Shown here piece after piece: positions 1-9,174 of a stretch of 64,000 nt of DNA. The stretch is from JAENVT01 sp963720775. Lineage in GTDB: Bacteria > Actinomycetota > Acidimicrobiia > Acidimicrobiales > Ilumatobacteraceae. A model generated the notes under the pieces. The model saw only the letters and a program-made list of their open reading frames with translations, was not told where the DNA came from and did no database searches. Made by a program: the position numbers and the translations under genes. How positions within the stretch are numbered: position 1 is the first letter of the stretch; each line of letters starts with the position of its first letter. The stretch covers positions 744,001 through 808,000 of the forward strand of contig CAVRGR010000006.1 in the NCBI GenBank assembly GCA_963720775.1. The letters are read 5' to 3'.

Positions 1-842
1 TACAGCACCCGTTCGACCGCAGGATGTCCGACCAGCAGGTCGACAACCGATCGCGCGTTCGCACAGTGCCGTTCCATGCGCACGGCGAGAGTCTTGACAC
101 CGCGCAGCACGAGGTAGCAGTCGAATGGCGCGGGCACGGCGCCGGCAGCGTTCTGTGTGAACGTCAATCGAGCGGCGAGCTCGTCGTCGTCGAGCGCGAG
201 GAACCCGCCGACCACGTCACTGTGCCCACCGAGGTACTTGGTGGCGGAGTGCACGACGATGTCGGCGCCGAACGACAGCGGCTGCTGCAGGAACGGCGTG
301 GCAAAGGTGTTGTCCACGCACACCAATGCACCACGGGCGTGGGCGATGTCGACGATCTTTTCGATGTCGAAGCAACGCAGCAGCGGGTTGGTGGGCGTCT
401 CCAGCCAAACCAGCTTCGTGTCGGCCGGCCAGTCGGCGACGAGGCTGTCGGTGTCGATGAGGTCGACGGCGGTCCACGGCAACTCGGTGTGCACCTTGGA
501 GATCAACCGGAACGTCCCGCCGTAGGCGTCGTTGCCCAGCAGCACTCGGTCGCCGGCACCGAGGAGGCGCAGCACGTTGTCTTCCGCGGCCAGGCCGCTG
601 GCGAAGGCAAGGCCGTGGCGACCACCTTCGAGCGAAGCGACGCACGCCTCCAGCGCAGCACGCGTTGGGTTGCCGCTACGCGAGTACTCGAAACCCTTGT
701 GGCCGCCGACGCCGTCTTGCGCAAACGTCGTGCTGAGGGTGATCGGGGTGACGACGGCTCCGGTGTTCGGGTCGGGCTCTTGACCGGTGTGGACGGCGCG
801 GGTCTCGAAACCCCACGACGACTGCTCTTCGAACTCACCCAT
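1..842 (-). CDS. metB: Cystathionine gamma-synthase/gamma-lyase, PLP enzyme (3' end beyond window)
   Basis: Transsulfuration or methionine-pathway enzyme of the Cys/Met-metabolism PLP family. The visible 280 codons start MGEFEEQSSWGFETRAVHTG and include the substrate-loop region FEYSRSGNPTR, the FASGLAAED stretch, the LVWLETPTNP motif and the PLP-lysine motif VVHSATKYLGGHSDVVGG, all typical of the family. The frame stays open to base 1, so the C-terminal third (normal length about 380 aa) is outside the window. The ATG overlaps the TGA of the upstream cystathionine beta-synthase gene by 8 nt, so the two are translationally coupled. Together they would turn homocysteine and serine into cystathionine and split it (reverse transsulfuration), or make cystathionine from O-acyl-homoserine. 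The sequence does not decide synthase versus lyase. Confidence 0.93.
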   Translation of the reverse strand, partial: MGEFEEQSSWGFETRAVHTGQEPDPNTGAVVTPITLSTTFAQDGVGGHKGFEYSRSGNPTRAALEACVASLEGGRHGLAFASGLAAEDNVLRLLGAGDRVLLGNDAYGGTFRLISKVHTELPWTAVDLIDTDSLVADWPADTKLVWLETPTNPLLRCFDIEKIVDIAHARGALVCVDNTFATPFLQQPLSFGADIVVHSATKYLGGHSDVVGGFLALDDDELAARLTFTQNAAGAVPAPFDCYLVLRGVKTLAVRMERHCANARSVVDLLVGHPAVERVL

Positions 843-2247
843 TGGCGACCGTTTCGAAGTAGGTCAGAAGGTCGGTTCGTGTGAGCACGCTGAGGGGGCG
901 GCCACCCGACAGCACCAGCAATGCCGGCGACTTGTCGAGCATCTCCACTGCCAGGGCCACCTTCTGGCCCACACCGACGGTCGGCAACTTGGGGCTCATC
1001 ACCTTCTCGACTGCCGTGTCCATGATCGACGGGTCGCGATAGACCGATTCCATCAAGTCGAGCTCGTCGACCGATCCTGAGACCTCTGCGTTGGCGAAGG
1101 GTGGCGTGTTCTTGCACACCGGGAGTTGGCTGACGCCGTTGGCACGCATGATCTCGATGGTCTGTCGCACGGTGTCGGTGGGATTGACGTAGAGCAGCGA
1201 TGGGGTGTTGCCGCGCGTGTCGAGCACCGCGGCGACGCATTGATCGCATTCGCGAAGGAAGCCGAAGTTGGCCATCCACGAGTCGTCGAAGATGCGCGAG
1301 AGATACCCGCGACCGGAGTCGGGGTTGAGGACCACGACGATGTCGTCGGGATCGGCGCGCTTGGCGACGTCGAGCGCAGCGGCGACGGCAAGCCCGCCCG
1401 ACCCGCCGATGAGGATGCCTTCTTCGCGGCTCACCTGCCGGGCGGTGAGGAAGCTCGCCTCGTCGGAGATGGGGATGATCTCGTCGTACAGCGACACGTC
1501 CCACGCCGCGGGAAAGAAGTCTTCACCCACCCCCTCGACGAGATACGGGCGGCCCGATCCGCCGGAGAACACCGACATCTCCGGGTCGGCGGCGATCACC
1601 TTGACGTTGGGGTTCTGCTGCTTGAGGTACCTGGCCGTGCCGGTGATGGTTCCGCAAGTGCCGGCGCCGGCGACGAAGTGCGTGATCCGACCCCCGGTCT
1701 GGCGCCACAATTCGGGCCCCGTGGTCTTCTCGTGGGCGAGCGGGTTGCTGGGATTGGCGTACTGGTTCGGTCGGAACGCGTTGCGCTCCCGGGTGATGCG
1801 TTCGGCGACCTTGTAGTAGCTCTGCGGATCCTCGGGCGGGACGGCCACCGGGCAGACGATCACTTCGGCGCCGTAGGCACGTAACAGGGTGATCTTCTCG
1901 GGGCCGTTCTTGTCGGTCATCACGAACACGCACTTGTAGCCGCGCTGCGCGGCAGCGATGGCCAGGCCGACGCCGGTGTTGCCACTGGTCGGTTCGACGA
2001 TGGTGCCGCCGGGTTTCAAGAGGCCGTCGCGCTCGGCAGCGATGATCATCTCGATCGCCGGTCGATCCTTCGACGAGCCGCCCGGATTGGCGGTCTCCAT
2101 CTTCATCGCCAGCACGCACTTGATCCCGTGGATCTCACTGGTGCGCTTCAGGCGCACGAGCGGCGTGTTGCCGATCAGGTCGAGCACGCTGTCGGCGATG
2201 GAGGTTCCGTGCAACCGGGCGTCGGCGGACTCGTCACCCCAAGGCAT
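835..2247 (-). CDS. cbs: Cystathionine beta-synthase with C-terminal CBS domain pair
   Basis: PLP-dependent enzyme condensing serine and homocysteine to cystathionine; 470 aa, the usual length for the form with a C-terminal Bateman module. Seen: the Schiff-base lysine in NPGGSSKDRPA (Lys60), the PTSGNTG loop (about 87-93) that binds the substrate carboxylate, and the phosphate-binding GAGTCGTITG loop (194-203). Two CBS repeats follow from about 345, with the VNPTDTVRQTIEIM and VMSPKLPTVGVGQKVALAVEML stretches. There is no N-terminal heme-binding region as in animal enzymes. The downstream metB start lies inside its stop, which supports a two-step transsulfuration operon. The MDR gene upstream ends 35 nt before the start, so cotranscription is possible. 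Confidence 0.95.
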   Translation of the reverse strand: MPWGDESADARLHGTSIADSVLDLIGNTPLVRLKRTSEIHGIKCVLAMKMETANPGGSSKDRPAIEMIIAAERDGLLKPGGTIVEPTSGNTGVGLAIAAAQRGYKCVFVMTDKNGPEKITLLRAYGAEVIVCPVAVPPEDPQSYYKVAERITRERNAFRPNQYANPSNPLAHEKTTGPELWRQTGGRITHFVAGAGTCGTITGTARYLKQQNPNVKVIAADPEMSVFSGGSGRPYLVEGVGEDFFPAAWDVSLYDEIIPISDEASFLTARQVSREEGILIGGSGGLAVAAALDVAKRADPDDIVVVLNPDSGRGYLSRIFDDSWMANFGFLRECDQCVAAVLDTRGNTPSLLYVNPTDTVRQTIEIMRANGVSQLPVCKNTPPFANAEVSGSVDELDLMESVYRDPSIMDTAVEKVMSPKLPTVGVGQKVALAVEMLDKSPALLVLSGGRPLSVLTRTDLLTYFETVANG

Positions 2248-2282
2248 GCAGGCCAGCGTACTCGTCGGTTCGGAGCATGAGG

Positions 2283-3368
2283 TCAGCGGTTGGCGAGCGT
2301 AAGGACGATCTTGCCGACGTGCTGCTTGGTGAGGAAGATGCGCTGCGCGGCGACGATGTCGCGGAGCGGAAAGGTCGCCGCAACCGCGGGACGGATCTCG
2401 TCACGCTCGATGTAGCCGACCAGGTTGGCGAATACGCCGGCGTCGAGCACTGTGCACCCGAACAGGCTCAGGTCGTTGAGATAGAGGGTGCGCAGGTCGA
2501 GCTCGACCCAGTGGCCGCCGATCGCGCCGCTCGTTGCGTAGCGGCCGCCGCGGCGCAGCACGGTGAGCAGCTGCGGCCAGGTCGGCCCTCCTACGACATC
2601 GAGTACGACATCGACGCTTCGGGACCCGAGCGCGGCGGTCAGGTCGCCTCCGCGGGGCAGCACGGTGTCGGCACCGAATGTTCTCACCTCATCGTGCTTG
2701 GCCGGCGCGGCTACGGCGACGACGCGCGCTCCTCGTCGTTTGGCAAGTTGAATCGCCGCAGAACCGACACCACCGGACGCGCCCGTCACGACCACCGTCT
2801 CGCCGTCGGCCACACCTGCTCGGCCGATCATGTTCTCCGCTGCCGAATACGAGCATGGGATCGATGCCAACTCGACATCGCTCCATGCGCACTCGACGCG
2901 GACCGCGTGGCGCGATGGGACGACCGTGTACTCGGCGAAGGCGCCATCGACCTCGGAGCCGAAGTAGATCGGCTCGGCGCTGGGATCGGCGGGGTCTCGA
3001 AACACCGGTTCGACGATGATGCGCTCCCCGACGCGAGATGGCTCGATGCTCGATCCCACGGCGACGATGTAACCGCAGGCGTCGGCACCCTGGATGCGAG
3101 GAAACGCCGGCACGTTGCCCGACCACCCGACATCCGCGCGCGCAGTCGGAATCGCCGCATCGCCGTCGGCCGGCGTTGGCGTGACGACGTCGGCCGCATA
3201 CCAACCGATGCGAGTGTTGATGTCGGTGTTGTTGACACCGGCGGCCGAGACCTTCACGAGCACGTCGTGCTCACCGGGCTGGGGGACGACGACATCGTCG
3301 CGTACGTCCAGGCGATCGAATCCGCCGTAGCCCGTGAGGAGCACAGCCATCATCGACAGCGGCGTCAT
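2283..3368 (-). CDS. MDR-superfamily zinc-type alcohol dehydrogenase-like / quinone oxidoreductase
   Basis: Medium-chain dehydrogenase/reductase of 361 aa. The N-terminal GroES-like domain (about 1-165) includes VSAAGVNNTDINTR and the QGADACGYIVAVG turn. The NADPH-binding Rossmann motif TGASGGVGSAAIQLAK is at 195-210. There is no catalytic-zinc His/Cys set and no lobe with four structural Cys, so the quinone-oxidoreductase-like branch is likelier than a true alcohol dehydrogenase. The start was set at the ATG at 3368 because it overlaps the TGA of the upstream VOC gene (ATGA); the reading frame stays open further upstream but that part shadows the VOC gene. The substrate is unknown. The coupled VOC protein suggests a shared small-molecule reaction. 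Confidence 0.85.
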   Translation of the reverse strand: MTPLSMMAVLLTGYGGFDRLDVRDDVVVPQPGEHDVLVKVSAAGVNNTDINTRIGWYAADVVTPTPADGDAAIPTARADVGWSGNVPAFPRIQGADACGYIVAVGSSIEPSRVGERIIVEPVFRDPADPSAEPIYFGSEVDGAFAEYTVVPSRHAVRVECAWSDVELASIPCSYSAAENMIGRAGVADGETVVVTGASGGVGSAAIQLAKRRGARVVAVAAPAKHDEVRTFGADTVLPRGGDLTAALGSRSVDVVLDVVGGPTWPQLLTVLRRGGRYATSGAIGGHWVELDLRTLYLNDLSLFGCTVLDAGVFANLVGYIERDEIRPAVAATFPLRDIVAAQRIFLTKQHVGKIVLTLANR

Positions 3369-4078
3369 GCGAACGCGCAGAACTCGTTGCCCTCCGGGTC
3401 GGCCATCACCCACCAATCGATCTCGTCGTCCTTGGCTCGCAGCAAGATTGCTCCGGCTGCAACCAGCCCATCGATGGTGCTGTCGACGAGCGTGACGTCC
3501 CAGTGGACGCGGTTCTTCACCGTCTTCGGTTCCGGGACGGAGTGGAAAACCCAGAACATGAACGGAAAGCCCGCCGCGCCTTCGATCCAGACATATGGCG
3601 CACCTTCGCGGCCGGCCACCGTGCCGCCTGTGCGCTGCGCCCACCATTCGGCGATCGCCGGCGGATCGACGGCGTCGACGACGAGCTCGAATGGGCCTAG
3701 CGCGGTGGGGGCGGCGGGATGCGGGCCGAACACGCACACTGCCACACCATCCGGGTCGTCGACGATGTGCCAACCGATGTCGTCGTCGGGTCGGCGCTCG
3801 ATCGTGCCACCCGCGTCCACGAGCGGCCAAGGGTCGCCGCCGGCAACACGCACGTCGATGTGGGCGCGGCTCTTGGCGGTGATCGGTTCCGGCACGCTGT
3901 TGATCCACACCACGCGCGACTTCGACCCGCCTTCTGGTGGACCGAGGTGGAACTCGCCGTCGTCATGTGTCACCAAGGGTTGATCGAGTGCCTTCGCCCA
4001 GAACCGTGCGACGGCGGCCAGGCGTCCTTCGCCGGCGGTCACGTCGATGCACAGATCCTTGAAGGACACGTCGGGCAT
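3365..4078 (-). CDS. VOC-family protein with two glyoxalase-like domains
   Basis: 237-aa cytosolic protein made of two similar glyoxalase/bleomycin-resistance-type modules. Each has a stretch of the form RVVWI(NS)VPEP-K-R-H-D-V (about 56-77 and again about 175-197), and each ends in a DPDGVAVCVF / DPEGNEFCAF beta strand. The second copy ends the protein at the typical NEFCAFA terminus. Enzymatic role unknown; members are often annotated only as glyoxalase-like domain proteins. The start at 4078 begins MPDVSFKDLCIDV, and a divergent promoter region of 54 nt separates it from the DUF5655 gene. It is translationally coupled to the downstream MDR oxidoreductase. Confidence 0.82.
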   Translation of the reverse strand: MPDVSFKDLCIDVTAGEGRLAAVARFWAKALDQPLVTHDDGEFHLGPPEGGSKSRVVWINSVPEPITAKSRAHIDVRVAGGDPWPLVDAGGTIERRPDDDIGWHIVDDPDGVAVCVFGPHPAAPTALGPFELVVDAVDPPAIAEWWAQRTGGTVAGREGAPYVWIEGAAGFPFMFWVFHSVPEPKTVKNRVHWDVTLVDSTIDGLVAAGAILLRAKDDEIDWWVMADPEGNEFCAFA

Positions 4079-4132
4079 GGCGGCGAACTTAGCCGTTGAC
4101 CGGCGAAGGCTTCGCGGGCCTACGGTTGTGAC

Positions 4133-4549
4133 GTGACGTGGACGTGTCCGCAATGCCAGCGTCAGTTCGCCCGCGCCGGTCAGGGCCACGACTGCGCGCC
4201 GGCGATGACACTGGTGGAGTACTTCAGCACGGGGCCGAGCTTCGAGCAGCCGGTGTTCGACGCGGTGATGGCCCACCTGCGGACGCTGGGTGAGCCGTTC
4301 CTCGAGCCGGTTTCGGTGGGAATCTTCGTCAAGCGCAATGGAGTGAGCGTGTTGCAGCTGCGGCCGATGACCAAGTGGGTCGCGCTCTGTCTCTTCCTGC
4401 CGCGCACCGTGCGCGATCGGCGCATCTCGCGCAAGCCTATCGAGGCCGGCCGCGCCGTGTATCACGTCGTCAACGTGCGTAGCCCCGAGGACATCGATGA
4501 CACCGTGAAGGAGTGGATCACCGAGGCCTGGGACCTGGCCGACGGCTGA
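4133..4549 (+). CDS. DUF5655 domain protein with N-terminal Cys/His knuckle
   Basis: 138 aa. The N-terminus has a CPQC pair followed by HDC (C5, C8, H19, C21 region), a plausible small zinc knuckle. The rest (about 26-136) looks like the DUF5655 family, with YFSTGPSFEQPVFDAV, the IFVKRNGVSVLQLRPM strand and the VNVRSPEDIDDTVKEWI helix. Function unknown. The GTG start at 4133 lies 6 nt after a TACGGT -10-like box (4121-4126), so the transcript is probably leaderless. Transcribed away from the VOC gene. Confidence 0.75.
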   Translation: MTWTCPQCQRQFARAGQGHDCAPAMTLVEYFSTGPSFEQPVFDAVMAHLRTLGEPFLEPVSVGIFVKRNGVSVLQLRPMTKWVALCLFLPRTVRDRRISRKPIEAGRAVYHVVNVRSPEDIDDTVKEWITEAWDLADG

Positions 4550-4618
4550 GACCCTCGCTCACGCCGAACTGTTGCCCCTCGGCACCGGGCACGTGCCCTG
4601 CGGCAACACTTCGCCGTG

Positions 4619-5233
4619 TCAGCCGCCGATCGTCTGGATCTCCTGCACGGTCATCTGCACCGGAGTGGTCGTGCGCAGGTCGTCGAGCGTGCCGCTCACG
4701 CCGTTGGTCGCCCGCCACGAGACCTTCCAGATGATCGTGACCGAGCCGTGGTAGCGCAGATCGGCCGTGCCCGTGACCTTGCCGACCGAGGGATATGCCG
4801 GAGTCCATGTGCACCCGCCCTGCGCCGACTCGGTCGATCCCCAGGGCTCGCAATGGATGGTCGTGATGTCGCCGGCGACGTGCGAACCGGTGGTCCACTC
4901 GATGCTGCTCGGTGTGGCCGTAACGGTTGCCGACAACCCAGGGATCGAAGCGGTGGCCGTGACCGGTTGCTGGGGAGTGACGCCTAGCCACGTCTCGAAG
5001 TTGACGATCATCTTGTCGACCGGAGGCGAGAAGGCGACCTCGGGCCGACGAACCAATGCCGACACCTCCTGATAGGCGGTTTCGGCGATGTCGATGGGAT
5101 CGGTCGGTCCGACGTAGACGAACTGGTAGATCCCGTCGCAGATCCGGAAGTAGACCAGCAGGACGTCGCCCGTGACCGAGTCGATGATGCGCGGATCACT
5201 CATCCCGCCCATGTTGGATCCGTTGAACAACAC
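4619..5233 (-). CDS. Putative secreted protein, 5' end probably damaged
   Basis: 204-aa ORF with no recognised family. It contains paired cysteines (HCEPWG and GGCTWTP) and a run of beta-rich, Thr/Ser/Val-rich segments such as VTATASIPGLSATVTATPSS, which fits an exported immunoglobulin-like or cell-envelope protein, but there is no signal peptide on this start. The listed start is GTG 5233. The same frame still looks protein-like upstream to about 5340 (…NAQISTWVVGALNGG…TSACTAWVLF) with no ATG, GTG or TTG before the in-frame TAG at 5411-5413. The original start and signal peptide may have been lost by an indel. It lies directly downstream of, and on the same strand as, a decayed lipoprotein gene. 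Confidence 0.5.
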   Translation of the reverse strand: MLFNGSNMGGMSDPRIIDSVTGDVLLVYFRICDGIYQFVYVGPTDPIDIAETAYQEVSALVRRPEVAFSPPVDKMIVNFETWLGVTPQQPVTATASIPGLSATVTATPSSIEWTTGSHVAGDITTIHCEPWGSTESAQGGCTWTPAYPSVGKVTGTADLRYHGSVTIIWKVSWRATNGVSGTLDDLRTTTPVQMTVQEIQTIGG

Positions 5234-5410
5234 CCACGCCGTACAAGCAGAAGTGCCGGCCGGCTTGGAAACCCCACCGTTCAGAGCCCCAACAACCCAA
5301 GTAGAGATCTGCGCGTTGCCACCGCTGTCAGCGTTGCCGTTCCGCCGCTGCCGTTCCCGAGGCGAAGGCCGTCCGGTTGCGATCGAACACGACGAGCAGG
5401 ATCGACCGAG

Positions 5411-6068
5411 CTACTGGCGCGGCTGGACACAGGCTTCCCTCGCTTGAGTCGCTCCAACTGCGTGTTGCTCGCCAACACGCCATCGGCCGTCCTCGAGGAA
5501 CAGGCGATATTCGTAGCGAAAGTTGGCGATCTTGTCGTTCACGACGGTGGGCAGACCGTCTGGTCCGTTCGGGCCCAGGACGATAGCCGCGTCATACAGC
5601 GCAGTATGTGCGCTGTGCCTCGGTGGCCGACGTCAGCGTCACTGACTCCGCCACCAGATACGACCCCGATAGGTCCGGCAGAGAAACGCAGAGCCGTGCT
5701 GTACCATGCCGGTTGCCAATTCACGTGACGACAGCTCGCGACGGCCCCTCGCTCGCCGTGAAGGACGACGGGTCGCATCACGCGAAGGGGCGGCGCCGCA
5801 GTGCTACGTACGCGACGTAGTAGTCCTGGACGGCTTGGTTGATCAGGGCTTCGGTGGGGACGGTGGTGGTGGTTTCGGGCAGGGTGGTGGTGGTCGTGGT
5901 CGATGGGGTCGTGGTTGAAGTGGTCGTCGACGGCGCTGTGGTAGCGGAGGGAGCGGTTTCAGCGACCGTTGTAGTGATCGGCAACGGGGCGGTCGCCGAA
6001 GTGGCGCTGTCGCCACCGCAGGCAGACGCGCACACAGCAATAACGCCGATGACGATCAATCGCTTCAT
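5411..6068 (-). pseudogene. Degenerate lipoprotein gene (about six frameshifts)
   Basis: The intact 5' part starts MKRLIVIGVIAVCASACGG, a lipoprotein-type signal with Cys17, then a Thr/Pro-rich linker and the helix TEALINQAVQDYYVAYVA; the open frame stops at 5778. Reading on through the other frames recovers a continuous protein: CGAAPS, CDPSSFTASEGPSRAVVT, ELATGMVQHG, LRFSA, SGSYLVAESVTLTSATEAQ, then YDAAIVLGPNGPDG, VVNDKIANFRYEYRLF, LEDGRWRVGEQHAV and a TAG at 5411-5413. This needs about six one-base shifts between roughly 5800 and 5580. The restored product would be a lipoprotein of about 215 aa with an NTF2/SnoaL-like C-terminal domain. No function can be assigned. Its density of lesions is far above that of its neighbours, so real decay is likelier than sequencing error alone. 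Confidence 0.72.
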
Positions 6069-6277
6069 CTGTTGCACCCAATGACATTGTTTCCGCACGG
6101 CTGCACCGCTCGCCGCTCAATGTGCCACCAGCCTACCCATCGCCCCTTCATCACTCCCAAAGAACGACATCGGAAGTGACGATGCGGAACGGGTCGTGAA
6201 GTTCGGCATCAGGTGGCGATGGTCGGCTTGAGCGACCAAAGGTCCAGGGTGGAGCCGGATGGAGCACGGCCCGAACC

Positions 6278-8344
6278 TCAGTCGACGTACATGTAGCAGC
6301 CGTATTGCTCCGAGGTGCCCCATTGCACGGAATCGCGTACAGCCAGCGTGGCTCGATCGTTGAACTGCATCTCGTCGGTTCCGACCGTGACGAGTTCGGT
6401 CCCGATGGCGAGTGAACGTTGCAGGGGGTTCCAGCATCGATTGGCGTCGTCGTTCTTGTGAGAGATCACGCCTCGACCCACCAGGGTGGTCCCCTGCAGT
6501 TGGGCGACGACCACGCCGCCGACCTGGTTGATCAGCGAACCGGCGAGGCAGTCGACAGGACCGCAGTTGTTCCAACCCGGCGACACCGGCAGCACGATCG
6601 TGCCGTCTTCCGGCCAGTACAAGAAGGCGTGATGATCCCATTCGGCCTCGCTGTAACCACCGATCGCCAACGTCGACAGGCGCTGCGGGTTGGCCGGGTC
6701 GTGCACGTCGAACAGCGACAGTTGCGTGCCCTGCACCCTTCCATCTTCCGACGCATCCTGACCGACGCCGAGCAACAGGCCATCGCCGACGGGATGCAGG
6801 TACGCCGAGTAACCCGGGATCTTCAACTCGCCCGTTACTGCCGGCGCCGTCGGGTCGCTGAGGTCGACGACGTACAGCGGATCCGTCTGGCGGAACGTGA
6901 CCACGTAGCCCTGCGTGCCGAGGAACCGAACCGCGTAGATCTGCTCGTTGTGGCCGAGCCCGTCGACCACACCGATCTGCGTCAACTCGTTGCCGTTGGG
7001 ACGTAGCACCCTCACCGCTGACGTCGGGTTCTGCTCGCCGGTCCAGTTGAACGCGGTTGTGGCGACACGAAGGTCGTCGTTGTATTCGCTCATCGAGAAC
7101 TGGTTCAGCAACTGGCCGGGAACTTCTCCCGAGGCGACGTACGACGCAGTGCCGTTCGCGCCCAACGAGAACTTGTGGATCAACGTCGCTGCCGGTTCTT
7201 GCGGTGGCGTCACGCCGTCGAGCGGCTGGTACCAGTCCCATGGCAGGGTCGCCATGTAGATGCTGGTCGCCGACGCGTACACGACGTCGCTGTTCGAGAC
7301 GATGCCCGCCGAGCCGACTGGCTCGCCGGTGCCGTTCAGGTCGACAGATGCAATCCACGAGACGCCGAGCCCGGCGAACTCACTCGGCGCGGCGACCGCT
7401 GAGCAGTCGAGTGCATCACTCATGTCGCCGAACGAACCATCGGCGGCCTCGTCGAACCACCTCGGCATCCAGTCGGCCGCCGTCGATTGGGCGATGATCT
7501 CCTTGTTGCGCTGCAAGGCCCGAGCCTCGTCGAACCCGAACTGATCAGGATGCACGAAGGGAAGGCGACTGTCGAGTGTCGACGTCAGCACGAGCCGTGC
7601 GGTGCCGTCGATCGCGCGGGCGGCGACGAGATTGCCCTCGAGGTGGCTGCGGTGCAGGAGCGCCGGCGACGACACATCGCTCACGTCGAACAGCGACACG
7701 ATCGTGTCGCTGCCGGTGTTGGACTGCGTGGTCACCAGCAGGCGGGTGCCGTCGAGCAGGAGTTGGTCGGAACCGTCGGGAAGGTCGAGCTTGGCAGTGA
7801 CACGAGCGTCGGCGACATCCACGATCCTGACGCCATCTTGGGAGGCGACGAACACGTGGGTACCGTCGGTCTCGACGATGTCGCCTTCGTCGACTCCGAC
7901 TTCTTGCGTGTTGGTTCCCGAGTAGTTGGGAGCGGCCGTGGCCGGCGGCGACGCGGCGTCGCCAACGGCCAATGAAGGCGCGGAAGCCGCCTTGCTCGCC
8001 TCCATCATCGGGACGGGACCACCGCCATAGTTGTTCCACCGCGAACCGCCGAGGCCCCACGCGGTCACGCGCTTCGACGCCTGGTCTTGCATGTACGACA
8101 ACAGGTCGGGGCACTCGGCGAAGAACCGGAGTCGCGACGACCCGATCGAACTGAAACGTGCCGGTCCATGCGGTTCGGTTGTCTGCGCCCTCGGAACTGT
8201 CGTCGTGGTCGACTTCACCTGTGTCGGTGTCGAGGTGGTCGTCGTCGAACCTAACGATGTCGGATGTGCGTTGTCGGCGGAGCAAGCGGCAATGGTCAAC
8301 GTTGCTGCGGCGACGATCGCTGCGGCGGAAAGGGCACGCGTCAT
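6278..8344 (-). CDS. Secreted lipoprotein with beta-propeller domain
   Basis: 688 aa. Signal peptide MTRALSAAAIVAAATLTIAAC with lipobox and Cys21, a Thr-rich spacer (to about 60), then a long repeat region that matches the secreted C-terminal beta-propeller family (PF09826-like). Markers are EVGVDEGDIVETDGTHVFVAS near 150, repeated DVSDVSSPALL / DLSDPTAPAVTGEL / DVHDPANPQRLSTL blades, and the VAQLQGTTLVGRGVISH end. It is anchored on the outer face of the membrane; the partner or substrate is unknown. The adjoining pseudogene and the gene at 4619 also look exported, so this was a small envelope-protein island. The TetR-like and lytic genes sometimes linked to the family are absent. Confidence 0.85.
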   Translation of the reverse strand: MTRALSAAAIVAAATLTIAACSADNAHPTSLGSTTTTSTPTQVKSTTTTVPRAQTTEPHGPARFSSIGSSRLRFFAECPDLLSYMQDQASKRVTAWGLGGSRWNNYGGGPVPMMEASKAASAPSLAVGDAASPPATAAPNYSGTNTQEVGVDEGDIVETDGTHVFVASQDGVRIVDVADARVTAKLDLPDGSDQLLLDGTRLLVTTQSNTGSDTIVSLFDVSDVSSPALLHRSHLEGNLVAARAIDGTARLVLTSTLDSRLPFVHPDQFGFDEARALQRNKEIIAQSTAADWMPRWFDEAADGSFGDMSDALDCSAVAAPSEFAGLGVSWIASVDLNGTGEPVGSAGIVSNSDVVYASATSIYMATLPWDWYQPLDGVTPPQEPAATLIHKFSLGANGTASYVASGEVPGQLLNQFSMSEYNDDLRVATTAFNWTGEQNPTSAVRVLRPNGNELTQIGVVDGLGHNEQIYAVRFLGTQGYVVTFRQTDPLYVVDLSDPTAPAVTGELKIPGYSAYLHPVGDGLLLGVGQDASEDGRVQGTQLSLFDVHDPANPQRLSTLAIGGYSEAEWDHHAFLYWPEDGTIVLPVSPGWNNCGPVDCLAGSLINQVGGVVVAQLQGTTLVGRGVISHKNDDANRCWNPLQRSLAIGTELVTVGTDEMQFNDRATLAVRDSVQWGTSEQYGCYMYVD

Positions 8345-8452
8345 GCCGATTCGACGTTGTGACGCGCAAGATTGGTTCCCATCTTGACGAATAGTTGTCG
8401 AAGGCGATGCCGCCGGGGCGCGCTTGTGTCTCGTTTGCCCTACCGTGAAGGC

Positions 8453-9085
8453 GTGACCATCGCAGCTGACGAACGTGCCGCACTGTCCGACTTGTTCGGC
8501 GAGCTCGGCCCCGACGAACCAACGTTGTGCGAAGGATGGACGACCCGCGATCTACTTGCCCATCTGCTCGTGCGTGAGCGGCGCCCCGATGCCGCCGGAG
8601 GGATCATCATCCCGCTACTCGCCAAGCGCACCAACCAAGTGATGGCGTCGATCGCCGAAAAGCCGTTCGACGACATGGTCGAGCAGTTCCGCGACGGCCC
8701 ACCGATCTGGTCGCCCTTCGCCGTCCCCATCCTCGGCGACAAGGCAAACCTCGTCGAGTTCTTCGTGCATCACGAAGACGTCCGTCGCGCCCAGCCCTCG
8801 TGGGAAGCACGAGCCGACGACGCTTCTCGCGACGATGCGATGTGGAAGGTGCTGAAGATGATGGGCAAGCTGATGTACCGCCGTTCACCGGTCGGTGTCA
8901 CGCTGCGTAGCGTCGGACGGCACGACCTGGTCGTGAAGAGGCGTGAACCGGGTGTTGTCGTCGTTGGTCTACCTGGAGAGATCGTGCTGCATGCCTATGG
9001 TCGACCGATCGACAAGGTACGCCTGGTCGTGCAGGGCGAGCGAAACGACATCGAAGCGTTCGAGACCGCTCCGCGCGGTCTCTGA
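8453..9085 (+). CDS. TIGR03085-type metal-binding DinB-fold protein
   Basis: 210 aa, DinB/mycothiol-dependent-enzyme fold. Seen: the N-terminal helix with LSDLFGELGPDEPTLCEGWTTRDLLAHLLVRERRPDAAGG, the conserved FFVHHEDVRRAQPSW segment with metal-ligand histidines, and a C-terminal half (about 145-210) with VTLRSVGRHDLVVKRR and LPGEIVLHAYGR. This matches the actinobacterial TIGR03085 family. Members are predicted to bind a divalent metal; a thiol-transfer role with mycothiol is inferred from the fold only. The GTG at 8453 was chosen because TACCGT (8441-8446) lies 6 nt upstream, the leaderless pattern seen elsewhere in the window. The reading frame extends to 8372 but without a plausible promoter. 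Confidence 0.82.
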   Translation: MTIAADERAALSDLFGELGPDEPTLCEGWTTRDLLAHLLVRERRPDAAGGIIIPLLAKRTNQVMASIAEKPFDDMVEQFRDGPPIWSPFAVPILGDKANLVEFFVHHEDVRRAQPSWEARADDASRDDAMWKVLKMMGKLMYRRSPVGVTLRSVGRHDLVVKRREPGVVVVGLPGEIVLHAYGRPIDKVRLVVQGERNDIEAFETAPRGL

Positions 9086-9174
9086 ATCGGCGGCAGCATC
9101 GGGCGGAGTGTGCCGAATGGCCCATTTCGGTCCGCATTCGTTTACGCCCCAGTGGTCGCAGCCGATACTGGGTC

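Noticed and set aside
24..884. Long forward ORF (286 aa) over the first 880 bases
   Set aside because: It is the antisense shadow of the metB gene, which has clear PLP-family motifs on the other strand.
2277..3983. 568-aa forward ORF
   Set aside because: Arg/Asp/Gly-rich shadow of the MDR and VOC genes; no start signal and no domain.
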